Positions 14,942-23,413 of a stretch of 44,668 nucleotides of DNA are shown here, piece after piece. The stretch is from the NCBI GenBank assembly GCA_949840465.1, contig CATKXE010000019.1, forward strand, positions 1 to 44,668, in the 5' to 3' direction. The notes beneath the pieces are model-generated. The model had not been told where the DNA came from and made no database searches. It worked only from the letters and a program-made list of their open reading frames with translations. The translations under genes were made by a program, and so were the position numbers. Numbering within the stretch: position 1 is the first letter of the stretch; every line of letters begins with the position of its first letter. The DNA is from an uncultured Lachnospiraceae bacterium. GTDB lineage: Bacteria; Bacillota; Clostridia; Lachnospirales; Lachnospiraceae.

Positions 14942-16303
14942 CTATTCCTCTGCATTTTCTGTGGAGGCCACGGCGATGGCTTCCAGTTTTTCTTTTGCCT
15001 CGGCTGCATTATCGCCGTCCGGGAACAATTCGTTGACCCGTTTAAAATACGTGGTGGCTGCCTCTGAGTCCCCATTTTCCAGATAAGCATTCCCCAGCGC
15101 TAAAAGCGCGCCGCCGTCGTCATAGGACTCATCCATCCTGACGACCTGCAGGAGACTTTCAATGGCAGTCTCATAATTCGCCACATGAAACGAAGCAATA
15201 CCAGAATCATATTTTGTGGAACAGGCCACAGGATAAACACTTTCTGCCAGGCTGTCAAATTCCGTCTGGCCGCCTTCCCCAAGGGACGCCCTGTTGATAT
15301 TGAGAAGCGTATCCGCCACCATATCCTCAGAATAATTTCCTGAATTGTACTGCTCCAAAGCCAGCATCAAATTTTCGTAACTGTCCGCAGTCACCGCCGC
15401 AGTCTGCACTGCCTCTTCAGAATCCGCGCTGTCCGCACGGTAACCGTCCAGCGTCCTGGTCAGCGCGCTGATCTGCGCCTCCATGGCATTGATCCGCTGG
15501 CTGTATTCAATGGTCTCTTTATTCCGCTTGTCCGTCTTGGACTCGTCTACCGCAGGCACGATCAAAAACCAGACGATGGCGGCGCCGATCGCCGCGCCCA
15601 ATACGATGTTCATGACGGTAAACCTGCCCGCCAGTTCCCTGACCATACGGTGTGCGGGCTGGATAATCGTCTCATTGCCCAGACTGTACTCTATCGTCTC
15701 TTTCTTTTTTTTCTTCCTTTTTGTCCCCTTATTTTCCCGTTTTTTCGCTTTTTTTCCCCGAACCTGCGCAAGCTCATGCATATAGCGCAGAGTGGTCTCA
15801 TTGGTCGTATCCAGCTTTCTTGCAGCCGCAAGCGTCTGCCGCGCCTTTGCGTTCTGCTTTGTATGCAGATAAAGCAGCGCCAGGAGCTGATGGGCTTTTA
15901 AAAATGTGGGATGGGAGGCGGTTACCTTTTTCAGCTGGATGATTGCCATATCCTCATTCTGCCGGCAGGAAATCAGGCATTGATTATACCGCTTAACCGC
16001 CTGATTGATTACCTCCAGCTCTCTGGCAGAATTTTGTATGCTCCGGATATATCCATTGGCAATATTATCCCGCGGACGCAGATTCTTACTGATGATCCAC
16101 TCAATCAGCGCCTCCACGACTTCGCCTCTGCCGTAATAGACAAGGCCCAGGAGGTTGCGCGCCGTAATATTGTCCCTGTTATACTGCAGGCTCCGCCGAA
16201 GCGACTGGACTGCCCCGGAAAGATCGCGTATCCGGGCTTTTGACAGGCCGTCATTGTACCATGCGTTTGACTGGCGGATGATTTTTTTCGTATAGTCCAT
16301 CAA
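14942..16303 (-). CDS. TPR-repeat protein with one transmembrane helix
   Basis: A 453-residue protein. The N-terminal part (about 1-165) holds TPR-like helical repeats (SLRRSLQYNRDNITARNLLGLVYY-type units). A highly basic linker of Lys/Arg runs follows near 185-205, then a membrane helix (about 232-252), a coiled-coil stretch around 260-290 and a second TPR set (about 320-440). The long Lys run just before the helix puts the N-terminal half inside the cell and the C-terminal half outside. Function is unknown; scaffolding is the usual role of such repeats. It is the last gene of an operon with a 44-residue protein, folC and an LTA-synthase-like gene. Confidence 0.8.
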   Translation of the reverse strand: MMDYTKKIIRQSNAWYNDGLSKARIRDLSGAVQSLRRSLQYNRDNITARNLLGLVYYGRGEVVEALIEWIISKNLRPRDNIANGYIRSIQNSARELEVINQAVKRYNQCLISCRQNEDMAIIQLKKVTASHPTFLKAHQLLALLYLHTKQNAKARQTLAAARKLDTTNETTLRYMHELAQVRGKKAKKRENKGTKRKKKKKETIEYSLGNETIIQPAHRMVRELAGRFTVMNIVLGAAIGAAIVWFLIVPAVDESKTDKRNKETIEYSQRINAMEAQISALTRTLDGYRADSADSEEAVQTAAVTADSYENLMLALEQYNSGNYSEDMVADTLLNINRASLGEGGQTEFDSLAESVYPVACSTKYDSGIASFHVANYETAIESLLQVVRMDESYDDGGALLALGNAYLENGDSEAATTYFKRVNELFPDGDNAAEAKEKLEAIAVASTENAEE

Positions 16304-16321
16304 ACTTCACCATTTTCTTTC

Positions 16322-16456
16322 CTATTTCTTCTGCTCCATAACCTGCTTTAACAGATCTGACACATCCGACAGATCTTCCTGGTAAACAGCGTCCTCGATG
16401 TCCTCAACTTCCAGGCTCGGTTTGAATTTCTTCAGTTCTTCTTCAAAATTTAACAT
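16322..16456 (-). CDS. Small acidic protein of 44 residues
   Basis: Reading the minus strand from ATG at 16456 gives a 44-residue frame that begins MLNFEEELKKFKPSLE and ends SDLLKQVMEQKK before a TAG stop. AAGGAAGG lies eight bases before the ATG, and the ATG is only five bases from the folC stop codon, so translation in the operon is credible. The composition is strongly charged and helical, with no membrane segment. I do not recognise a named family. Its setting directly before the TPR membrane protein gene suggests a partner role, which is only inference. Confidence 0.75.
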   Translation of the reverse strand: MLNFEEELKKFKPSLEVEDIEDAVYQEDLSDVSDLLKQVMEQKK

Positions 16457-16460
16457 ATGA

Positions 16461-17768
16461 TCAGCCTTCCTTTATTCCTGCTTCGGGGTCTTTGACTGCC
16501 ATCGCTTTGAGCATACCGGCCAGATAAAGGGATCCTGCACAATAGATGTTTTGTCCCTCCTGATGTTTCCGCACATACTCCCATGCATCGGGCAGAGACT
16601 TACGGACCAGTACGGGACGTTCTGTGTATCGGGCAAATATCTCTGCCAGACTCTCTGCGTCTGCCGCCCGTCTGTCCGGAATCTGTGTCACCATATAATA
16701 CGCCGCATCCAGATTCCTGCAGAGGCAGGCCGCCATCTTCTCATAATCCTTATCCCCCATCGCGGCGAACAGAACCGCCATCCTGTGGTTCCCCCGCGCC
16801 TTCACGCTCTCTGTAAAACGTTCCATGGCGCTGGCATTGTGCGCCCCGTCTATGTAGATTCCCGGCAAAATTTCCTCCATGCGCCCGCCCCATACTATCC
16901 GGGCGAGAGCCTCCTTCCACAGATCGATCCTGCCCTTCTCTCCAAAGAGATGCCGCATCACTTCCAATGCAAGCAATGCATTCTCCGCCTGATACAGGCC
17001 GGTATTGTTAAGAAGCCATGGTGTATTTCCATAATACGCATTTGTACAGGAAAATGCAATATTTTTATGCTCAATTCTCAGATTTTCGAACGCATTTTTC
17101 CCGATTTTTTTACATGAAATCCCGAGGTGCGCCGCCCGTTCCTCCAACACACGGTTGGACGCCTCCGGCCCTTCGGAATAAAATGCCGGAACCTCCGGCT
17201 TTAGGATCCCTGCTTTTTCGGCGGCGATTTTTTCCAATGTATCCCCCAGGATTTCCATATGATCCATACCGATGGACGTGATGACAGAACAGACAGGGCG
17301 AGGCACTGCATTGGTGGCGTCCAGACGCCCCCCCATGCCGGTCTCCAGTACCGCGTATTCAACCCCCGCCCTGGCAAATGCAACGGCAGCCATGGCAAAC
17401 AGCATTTCAAAAAACGTCGGATGGGGCGTTCCCTCTGCCTCCATCTTACGAACCTGAACCATGACAATTTCAAAAACTTCCAGGAAGCACGCATCCGTTA
17501 CCGGCTCCCCGCCGATTACGATCCGCTCGTTTATCCTCACCAGATGGGGGGAGACGAAGAGCCCGACGGCTTTTCCCTGTGCTCGCAGCATTGCATCCAG
17601 ATAGACGCAGACAGAGCCTTTGCCGTTGGTCCCTGCCACATGGATAGCCTGAAAAGCTTGCTCAGGATTTCCCAGAAAACGCAGTAATTGTTTTGTATGC
17701 TCCAACGGATTTTTTTTTGTAAACCTGGGAATTTCCAATATATACCTAACCGCTTCCTCGTATGTCAT
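16461..17768 (-). CDS. folC: Folylpolyglutamate synthase / dihydrofolate synthase
   Basis: A 435-residue Mur-ligase-like enzyme of the cytoplasm that adds glutamate to dihydropteroate or folates with ATP. It shows the P-loop HVAGTNGKGSVCVYLDAM (about residues 43-60), the FVSPHLVRINERI segment, the ETGMGGRLDATN motif and the SIGMDHMEILG metal-binding region, and later the IDGAHNASAM motif. The length is normal. It starts three bases after the LTA-synthase-like gene and is followed directly by the 44-residue gene, so one transcript is likely. Whether it has both activities cannot be told from the sequence. Confidence 0.96.
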   Translation of the reverse strand: MTYEEAVRYILEIPRFTKKNPLEHTKQLLRFLGNPEQAFQAIHVAGTNGKGSVCVYLDAMLRAQGKAVGLFVSPHLVRINERIVIGGEPVTDACFLEVFEIVMVQVRKMEAEGTPHPTFFEMLFAMAAVAFARAGVEYAVLETGMGGRLDATNAVPRPVCSVITSIGMDHMEILGDTLEKIAAEKAGILKPEVPAFYSEGPEASNRVLEERAAHLGISCKKIGKNAFENLRIEHKNIAFSCTNAYYGNTPWLLNNTGLYQAENALLALEVMRHLFGEKGRIDLWKEALARIVWGGRMEEILPGIYIDGAHNASAMERFTESVKARGNHRMAVLFAAMGDKDYEKMAACLCRNLDAAYYMVTQIPDRRAADAESLAEIFARYTERPVLVRKSLPDAWEYVRKHQEGQNIYCAGSLYLAGMLKAMAVKDPEAGIKEG

Positions 17769-17771
17769 ATG

Positions 17772-19985
17772 CTACTCTCCCTCATCGTTCCCGATGAATG
17801 CATTCCGCCCGGTCTTCACCGTGGTTGTATTTCTGGGGAGGGCCATCAGGCGTCCGTCCCTGTATTTATATTCTTTGGAAGTCCTGAAAATCGTATTGCT
17901 TGAACCCACCTGAGCCACCATCACCACATCCCCTTCCTCCAGAACGGATTCTTTCAGATCCAGCCTTGTATTATTTAAAAAGCTGCTGCTTTGCTTCTCC
18001 CCGTTGATATATACCTTGCTCTGCTTTGTAAAATTCTCGCCGTACACGCTGTAGGTTCCGTCCAGCTGCTCCACCAAATCCGTAACGGTGGTATCCTTCA
18101 CGCCCATCACCATATGCCCTGACGTAATCGGCTGCCCGCTTTCTGCGTACACATACTGTTTTCCATACAGGATGTCATACTGCAGCAGTTCCAAGTCTGA
18201 CAGGTAGTTCTTGGTCTGGCGTCGCTGCTGATGGTAATTGAACACAGTTCCCGCATGGATATCCAGACGGTCCAGCACCTCCGCCATAATCTGGTATGCG
18301 GCATAATTGCCGTCCTTTTTCTCCAGGCCGATGTTGTCCCAGATCACATAATTGGTATTGTACAGATACCGGCTTTTCATATCCTTTGCCCGCAGATCCA
18401 TGGTAGGCAGATGATCCCCGTAAAAAACAACCACAGACGGCTCGCCCCGCTTTTCAATCTCTTTTACAAGGTCGCCTGCAAATTGGTCCATCTCATATAC
18501 TTCATTGACATAATATTCCCACGCATTGCGCCTGCCCTCGTCCTCCACGCCGCTGACAATGATCTGCGGGTTCTCGATCATCTTCTCCGCAGGATAATCC
18601 CCGTGACCCTGGACGCTGATTGCAAACACAAAATCCTGCCCTTCTGTGGTATCCATGGAATCCATAATATTCGGAATCAGGATATCGTCCGTGGCCCATG
18701 CCTTGGGGGTCGTGCGGAGGATGTTCATGAACTCCTTGCTTGTGTAATGGTCAAACCCCATGTGGTTAAATACCTGCGCCCGGCTGTAAAAGTTGCCGCC
18801 GTTGTTGTGCAGCGCCTCCGCCCCGTATCCAAGGCTGGCAAGCGCAGTAGCCGCACTTTCCAGAAGCTTCGTCTTTGCATAGGTCTTATAGGGATATTCC
18901 CCCGGCCCGAAAAAACGCATGCTCATGCCTGTAAGGACTTCAAATTCTGTGTTGGCTGTCCCGGCGCCTACAGACGGTACTTTAAAATATCCGCTGGAAT
19001 ACTCCTCATACATTTTCCTCAGGTTTGGGATGGGATCCTCCGAAAACTGCAGCCATTCCACTTCCGTAGGGTCAAAATAAGATTCCAGCTGGACGAACAC
19101 TATATTGGGCAGTTCCTCCTCTGTCCGTCCTGTGGAATTTTCTGCAATGGCTCCGTCACAGCGGATCTCCTGCATGGCCTCCTCCCCGTATCCGGCGGGT
19201 TCCGAAATCCCGGTATTAAAAATACTGGCGGTAAAACAGTAGGGAAATCCATAATCTTCATAAGCAAATGCAATATTTCCGAAATAATTCGAAACCACCC
19301 GCTTCTCAATGGCCAAATCGGTCAAAAACAGATAGGCTCCAACGCATACGCCCACTCCGATAAGCGCAATGACCCGATGCATTTTCCCGGTAAACTGCCC
19401 CCCGCGCCTCCACATGGAGACCACCCAGAGAACGACGGCTCCGATTCCCACGATCAGGAGACACAGTTCAAACGTGGAAAAGTAATTTTTTGTAAGGGAA
19501 AGCGCGTCAGAAAGCACCTTCAGATCCTGAGCGTTAAAAGGCGTCACGCGCTTTATGAGCAGATATCCGTTGCAGGCGCCCAGAAACAGCCAAAAAACAC
19601 TGAGCAGTATCCTGACAAATACCCTGCGCCTTACCAGATAGACAATGGAAAAGGTTGCAAAGATCAAAAAGGCGTTGAACAGGAATACCTTAGGCGTCCC
19701 TGTCATGTAATCCCATGCTTTAAATAAAGAATGCCGGGAAATGGCCTCTACAAAAAAATTCAGTATACACGCCAGAAGATACTGGAACACAAGGGAAAAA
19801 CAGTTCATGAAACGGTAGACCGGAGCCATCTTCCTTGCAAACTTCGTATTGCGCCGCTCTTCAAGTATTCTCGCACGGCGCTCACGCTTCGCCATCCACC
19901 GCGCCCTGAGGTCTTCTGCTTTTAAATTTTTCATTTTGTGAAAGAAGCCTCTGAAATCCGGCTTCCTGATCTGAACCTTTTTCAT
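17772..19985 (-). CDS. LTA synthase family membrane sulfatase-fold protein
   Basis: A 737-residue protein. A basic cytoplasmic start is followed by about five membrane helices (roughly residues 60-245) and a large extracellular sulfatase-type domain. Conserved parts are IVFVQLESYFDP, the SVGAGTANTEFEVLTGMS segment holding the presumed nucleophilic Thr, VQGHGDYP and the FYGDHLPTMD metal site. The family transfers glycerol phosphate from phosphatidylglycerol to build lipoteichoic acid or related polymers. The last about 120 residues after the sulfatase domain form a beta-rich region, including an IPT-like segment (SVYGENFTKQSKVYING), which is not part of standard LtaS. It heads the operon with folC. 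Confidence 0.85.
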   Translation of the reverse strand: MKKVQIRKPDFRGFFHKMKNLKAEDLRARWMAKRERRARILEERRNTKFARKMAPVYRFMNCFSLVFQYLLACILNFFVEAISRHSLFKAWDYMTGTPKVFLFNAFLIFATFSIVYLVRRRVFVRILLSVFWLFLGACNGYLLIKRVTPFNAQDLKVLSDALSLTKNYFSTFELCLLIVGIGAVVLWVVSMWRRGGQFTGKMHRVIALIGVGVCVGAYLFLTDLAIEKRVVSNYFGNIAFAYEDYGFPYCFTASIFNTGISEPAGYGEEAMQEIRCDGAIAENSTGRTEEELPNIVFVQLESYFDPTEVEWLQFSEDPIPNLRKMYEEYSSGYFKVPSVGAGTANTEFEVLTGMSMRFFGPGEYPYKTYAKTKLLESAATALASLGYGAEALHNNGGNFYSRAQVFNHMGFDHYTSKEFMNILRTTPKAWATDDILIPNIMDSMDTTEGQDFVFAISVQGHGDYPAEKMIENPQIIVSGVEDEGRRNAWEYYVNEVYEMDQFAGDLVKEIEKRGEPSVVVFYGDHLPTMDLRAKDMKSRYLYNTNYVIWDNIGLEKKDGNYAAYQIMAEVLDRLDIHAGTVFNYHQQRRQTKNYLSDLELLQYDILYGKQYVYAESGQPITSGHMVMGVKDTTVTDLVEQLDGTYSVYGENFTKQSKVYINGEKQSSSFLNNTRLDLKESVLEEGDVVMVAQVGSSNTIFRTSKEYKYRDGRLMALPRNTTTVKTGRNAFIGNDEGE

Positions 19986-20026
19986 CTTAACCTCTCTCCC
20001 TTATGTGTACATGTAACCCATCCTTT

Positions 20027-20054
20027 GTAACCGCCTGCTTTTGCAGGCGGTTAC
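20027..20054. repeat. Perfect 12-bp inverted repeat between valS and the LTA-synthase-like gene
   Basis: GTAACCGCCTGC-TTTT-GCAGGCGGTTAC is a flawless hairpin 23 bases after the valS stop and 42 bases before the next gene on the same strand. There is no T run on the minus strand, so it may be an mRNA processing or stabilising hairpin instead of a terminator. Its GCCTGC core resembles the short hairpins upstream of other minus-strand genes. Confidence 0.6.
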
Positions 20055-20076
20055 ATGTGTATCCCTAAACTGCTGT

Positions 20077-22728
20077 CTATGCTTTTTTCAAGCCTGCCAT
20101 CCGCTCCTGCACCTGTGCAAGCATCTGTGTATATTTCTCCAGCTTCTCCTTTTCTTCCTGTACCTTTTTCTCCGGCGCTTTGCTCAGAAACTTCTCATTG
20201 GAGAGCATCCCTTTTGCCCTTTGAATTTCCTTCGTCAGCTTCTCTTCCTCTTTTGTAAGGCGCTCCCTCTCCTGCTCAAAATCTACCAGATCCTCCAGCG
20301 GCAGATAGACCGTTGAGCCCGGGACTACAATGGATACCGCGTCCGCCGCAACATCCTTTTTCTCATAATGGAGGATAATGTCGTTTGCCAGCATCAGCGG
20401 CTTTGCAGACTCCTTGAAGGCCTCGATCCCACTTAACAAATCCCGGTCAGCGCTGATAATAAACACTTTGGTCCTGCGGTTGTTCGGCACGTTCATCTCC
20501 GCGCGCATATTGCGGATGCCGCGGGTAATGTCTTTCACATGGTTCATCAGGCTTTCCGCCACCGGAAATTCCCATTCCCTGCGGTATACCGGCCAGGACG
20601 AGATCATCAGGGATTCCTCCTCCGGCGCCAGCGCGCCGTAGATCTCTTCGGTAATAAACGGCATGAACGGATGCAAAAGCTTTAACGCCTGCCCAAGCAC
20701 GGTCTTCAGCGTCCACAAGGCGCATTTGGCGGACTGGGAGTCTTCTTCCGCGTGGTAAATTCTATATTTTACCAGTTCCACATACCAGTCGCAGAACTCG
20801 TCCCAGATAAAATCATATACCTTTTGAACCGCGATCCCCAACTCGTACTTATCCATGTTCTCCGTCACATCGTTTGCCAGCCTGTTGACCTTCGACAAAA
20901 TCCAGCGGTCCGCAGGTTTTAACAGGAAATCTTCGGGTTCGTCCACGATATTTTCCTTCATATTCATAAGGATGAAACGGGACGCATTCCACACTTTATT
21001 TGCAAAATTCCGGCTTGCCTCCACCCTTTCATTCGAAAAACGCATATCGTTCCCCGGCGCATTACCTGTTACCAGCGTCAGGCGGAGCGCGTCCGCGCCA
21101 TACTGGTCAATGATCTCCAGGGGGTCGATTCCGTTTCCAAGAGACTTGCTCATCTTGCGCCCCTGCGCGTCTCTTACCAGCCCGTGGATGAGCACCGTGT
21201 GGAACGGGGATTTTCCGGTATGCTCAAGACCTGAAAATACCATACGGATAACCCAGAAAAAGATGATGTCATATCCGGTCACCAATACGTCTGTCGGATA
21301 GAAATACTCCAGATCTTCCGTCTTCTCCGGCCATCCCAGCGTGGAGAACGGCCACAGCGCCGAACTGAACCAGGTGTCCAGCGTGTCCTCATCCTGCGTG
21401 AAGTGGGTGCAGCCGCAGTGCGGGCATTTCTTTGGCATCTCCTTTGCCACTACAAATTCCCCGCATTCGTCGCAGTAATAGGCCGGAATCCGATGCCCCC
21501 ACCAAATCTGGCGGGAAATGCACCAGTCCTTGATATTTTCCAGCCAGTGAAGGTAGATCTTGTTAAACCTCTCCGGCACAAATTTTAATTCTCCTGTGTG
21601 CAGGGCTGCGATGGCAGGCTTTGCCAGCTCCTCCATCTTCACGAACCATTGCTGCTTAATCAGCGGCTCCACGGTCGTGCCGCAGCGGTCATGCGTTCCT
21701 ACGTTATGGGAATGGGGTTCCACTTTTACCAGAAATCCCTGTTCCTCCAGATCCTTTACAATAGCTTTTCTGGCCTCATAACGCTCCATGCCTGCATATT
21801 TGCCGCCCCGTTCATTGATGGTGGCGTCGTCGTTCATGATGTTGATTTCTTCCAGATTATGGCGCTTTCCGACTTCAAAGTCATTGGGGTCATGGGCGGG
21901 CGTAATCTTCACCGCGCCGGTTCCAAATTCTTTATCTACATAAAAGTCCGCCACGATCGGGATTTCCCGGTTTACCAACGGAAGAAGGACTTTTTTGCCT
22001 ACCATATCTTTGTACCGTTCATCCTCGGGATGTACCGCAATCGCAGTATCGCCCAGCATCGTCTCCGGGCGGGTGGTGGCGATTTCCAAAAACTCTTCTG
22101 TCCCAATGACCGGATACCTGATATGCCAGAAATGCCCTCCCTGCTCCTCGTGTTCTACCTCTGCGTCGGAGAGGGAAGTCTTGCATACCGGACACCAGTT
22201 GATGATCCGGGAACCTTTATAGATATATCCCTTTTCGTATAATTTAATGAATACTTCTTCCACGGCTTTCGAACATCCTTCGTCCATAGTAAAACGCTCT
22301 CTGTCCCAGTCGCAGGAAATCCCCAGCTTCTTCAACTGGTTCTCAATGGTTCCCGCATATTCCTCTTTCCACTGCCAGGTCCGCTTTAAAAATCCTTCCC
22401 GGCCAAGCTCCTTTTTATCAATCCCTTCCGATTTTAACTGGTTCGTCACCTTGACTTCCGTGGAGATGGCCGCATGGTCGGTGCCCGGCACCCACAGCGC
22501 GTTATACCCTTCCATCCTTTTATACCGGATCAGAATGTCCTGCAGCGTGTTGTCCAGAGCATGCCCCATGTGAAGCTTTCCGGTGATATTCGGAGGCGGC
22601 ATGACGGTTGTGAATGGTTTCCTGTCGCGGTCGACCTCTGCGTGGAAATACTTATTCTCACACCACTTCTCATACAGTTTTTCCTCAATCTCCTTCGGAT
22701 TATACGTCTTTGCCAGTTCTTTGCCCAT
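20077..22728 (-). CDS. valS: Valine--tRNA ligase
   Basis: An 883-residue class I aminoacyl-tRNA synthetase charging tRNA-Val. The HIGH-type motif occurs as [15 protein letters not shown] (about residue 44-58), the editing domain includes [14 protein letters not shown] and [13 protein letters not shown], the KMSKS loop occurs as [14 protein letters not shown] near residue 525, and the anticodon-binding domain and the C-terminal coiled coil (about 810-880) complete it. A zinc-type knuckle (CDEC and CPHCGC) is present near residue 420. The start follows GGAGG. Expression is controlled by the T-box leader at 22786-23140. Confidence 0.98.
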   Translation of the reverse strand: MGKELAKTYNPKEIEEKLYEKWCENKYFHAEVDRDRKPFTTVMPPPNITGKLHMGHALDNTLQDILIRYKRMEGYNALWVPGTDHAAISTEVKVTNQLKSEGIDKKELGREGFLKRTWQWKEEYAGTIENQLKKLGISCDWDRERFTMDEGCSKAVEEVFIKLYEKGYIYKGSRIINWCPVCKTSLSDAEVEHEEQGGHFWHIRYPVIGTEEFLEIATTRPETMLGDTAIAVHPEDERYKDMVGKKVLLPLVNREIPIVADFYVDKEFGTGAVKITPAHDPNDFEVGKRHNLEEINIMNDDATINERGGKYAGMERYEARKAIVKDLEEQGFLVKVEPHSHNVGTHDRCGTTVEPLIKQQWFVKMEELAKPAIAALHTGELKFVPERFNKIYLHWLENIKDWCISRQIWWGHRIPAYYCDECGEFVVAKEMPKKCPHCGCTHFTQDEDTLDTWFSSALWPFSTLGWPEKTEDLEYFYPTDVLVTGYDIIFFWVIRMVFSGLEHTGKSPFHTVLIHGLVRDAQGRKMSKSLGNGIDPLEIIDQYGADALRLTLVTGNAPGNDMRFSNERVEASRNFANKVWNASRFILMNMKENIVDEPEDFLLKPADRWILSKVNRLANDVTENMDKYELGIAVQKVYDFIWDEFCDWYVELVKYRIYHAEEDSQSAKCALWTLKTVLGQALKLLHPFMPFITEEIYGALAPEEESLMISSWPVYRREWEFPVAESLMNHVKDITRGIRNMRAEMNVPNNRRTKVFIISADRDLLSGIEAFKESAKPLMLANDIILHYEKKDVAADAVSIVVPGSTVYLPLEDLVDFEQERERLTKEEEKLTKEIQRAKGMLSNEKFLSKAPEKKVQEEKEKLEKYTQMLAQVQERMAGLKKA

Positions 22729-22785
22729 GGTTTTCCTCCTTCATGATAACGATTCGGTACTTCACGGATTTTTCACATTTTTTGT

Positions 22786-23140
22786 ATAAAAAAAACCCTT
22801 TACATCTGTAAAGGGCGAATCAGTCTCCGCGGTACCACCTTAATTCCTGCTTATGATGTGGCATCGAAAAATACGGCGTGTACCGCTTTTTCTGCCGCCC
22901 CATAACACAACTCCTGGTTCTGTAACGTAAACCGCCACGGGATGTCTTACTGACGGATATATACATGCCGCCGGCTTTTTCCGCATATGAGGTATCTATC
23001 TCCCTCGCTGCCTGGCAAGCCGCACAGTCCTTTCCTGATTCAGACATCCGGTTCAAAAGCCACCTTCCATGATTCCTGATTCCCGGACTGCCTTCCAGCC
23101 GATGGACAGTCCTCTCTGTGGCAGGGAATCATGTACTCCT
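22786..23140 (-). promoter_or_regulatory. T-box leader of valS
   Basis: On the minus strand the T-box core GGTGGTACCGCG lies at 22828-22839 and is followed by a terminator whose arms CCCTTTACA and TGTAAAGGG (22796-22815) precede an eight-base T run. Upstream, about 300 bases fit the long stem I region, with GAGAGGACTGTCC and GGCAGTCC arms around the GCTGGAAG distal loop near 23090. Uncharged tRNA should pair with the core and allow read-through into valS. I could not place the valine specifier codon with confidence. Confidence 0.92.
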
Positions 23141-23184
23141 CTTTCTCAGCACCTTTAAGCTTTGCAAAATTGTTAAGTCAAAGT

Positions 23185-23367
23185 CAAAGACCCCGCAGCA
23201 AACTGACGGGGCATCAAATTTTCATCGCAGCAAGCTGCGGGGTCTTTGGTCTGCACTGCGTTTCGGTCGTTGCTGAACAAGCGCCGCCGGCACTTGGCAA
23301 CCCTCGCGGCACCCGCCAAATGGACAAACCAAAACATGTCCGCCTGGCTCGTTGCTTCGCGGGAATA
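23185..23367 (+). repeat. 150-bp intergenic repeat family, full copy C with doubled head
   Basis: The leading hairpin occurs twice: once degraded (GACCCCGCAGCAAACTGACGGGGC, about 23189-23212) and once intact (CGCAGCAAGCTGCG at 23226-23239 followed by GGGTCTTT). The TGCACTGCGTTTCGGTCG block, GAACAAGCGCCGCCGGCAC, CCTCGCGGCA and GTTGCTTCGCGGGAATA follow as in copy A, about 87 percent alike by eye. It lies between the alpha-galactosidase stop and the valS T-box. Confidence 0.75.
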
Positions 23368-23413
23368 CACTAAGTTATATCATAGCTTTCAAAAACATTT
23401 TTGTCAAGATATT

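Noticed and set aside
14926..14960. SigH-type promoter for spoIIAA (AGAGGAATA with GAAT downstream)
   Set aside because: Spacing is too short and it lies upstream of the TPR gene terminator.
18231..19727. A 498-residue open frame on the plus strand
   Set aside because: It lies antisense to the clearly homologous LTA-synthase-like gene, has no ribosome binding site and its product is rich in His, Ile and Arg without recognisable motifs.
23185..23367. CRISPR-like array because of repeated units
   Set aside because: The repeats are unequal, palindromic and lack regular spacers; they belong to the dispersed intergenic family.
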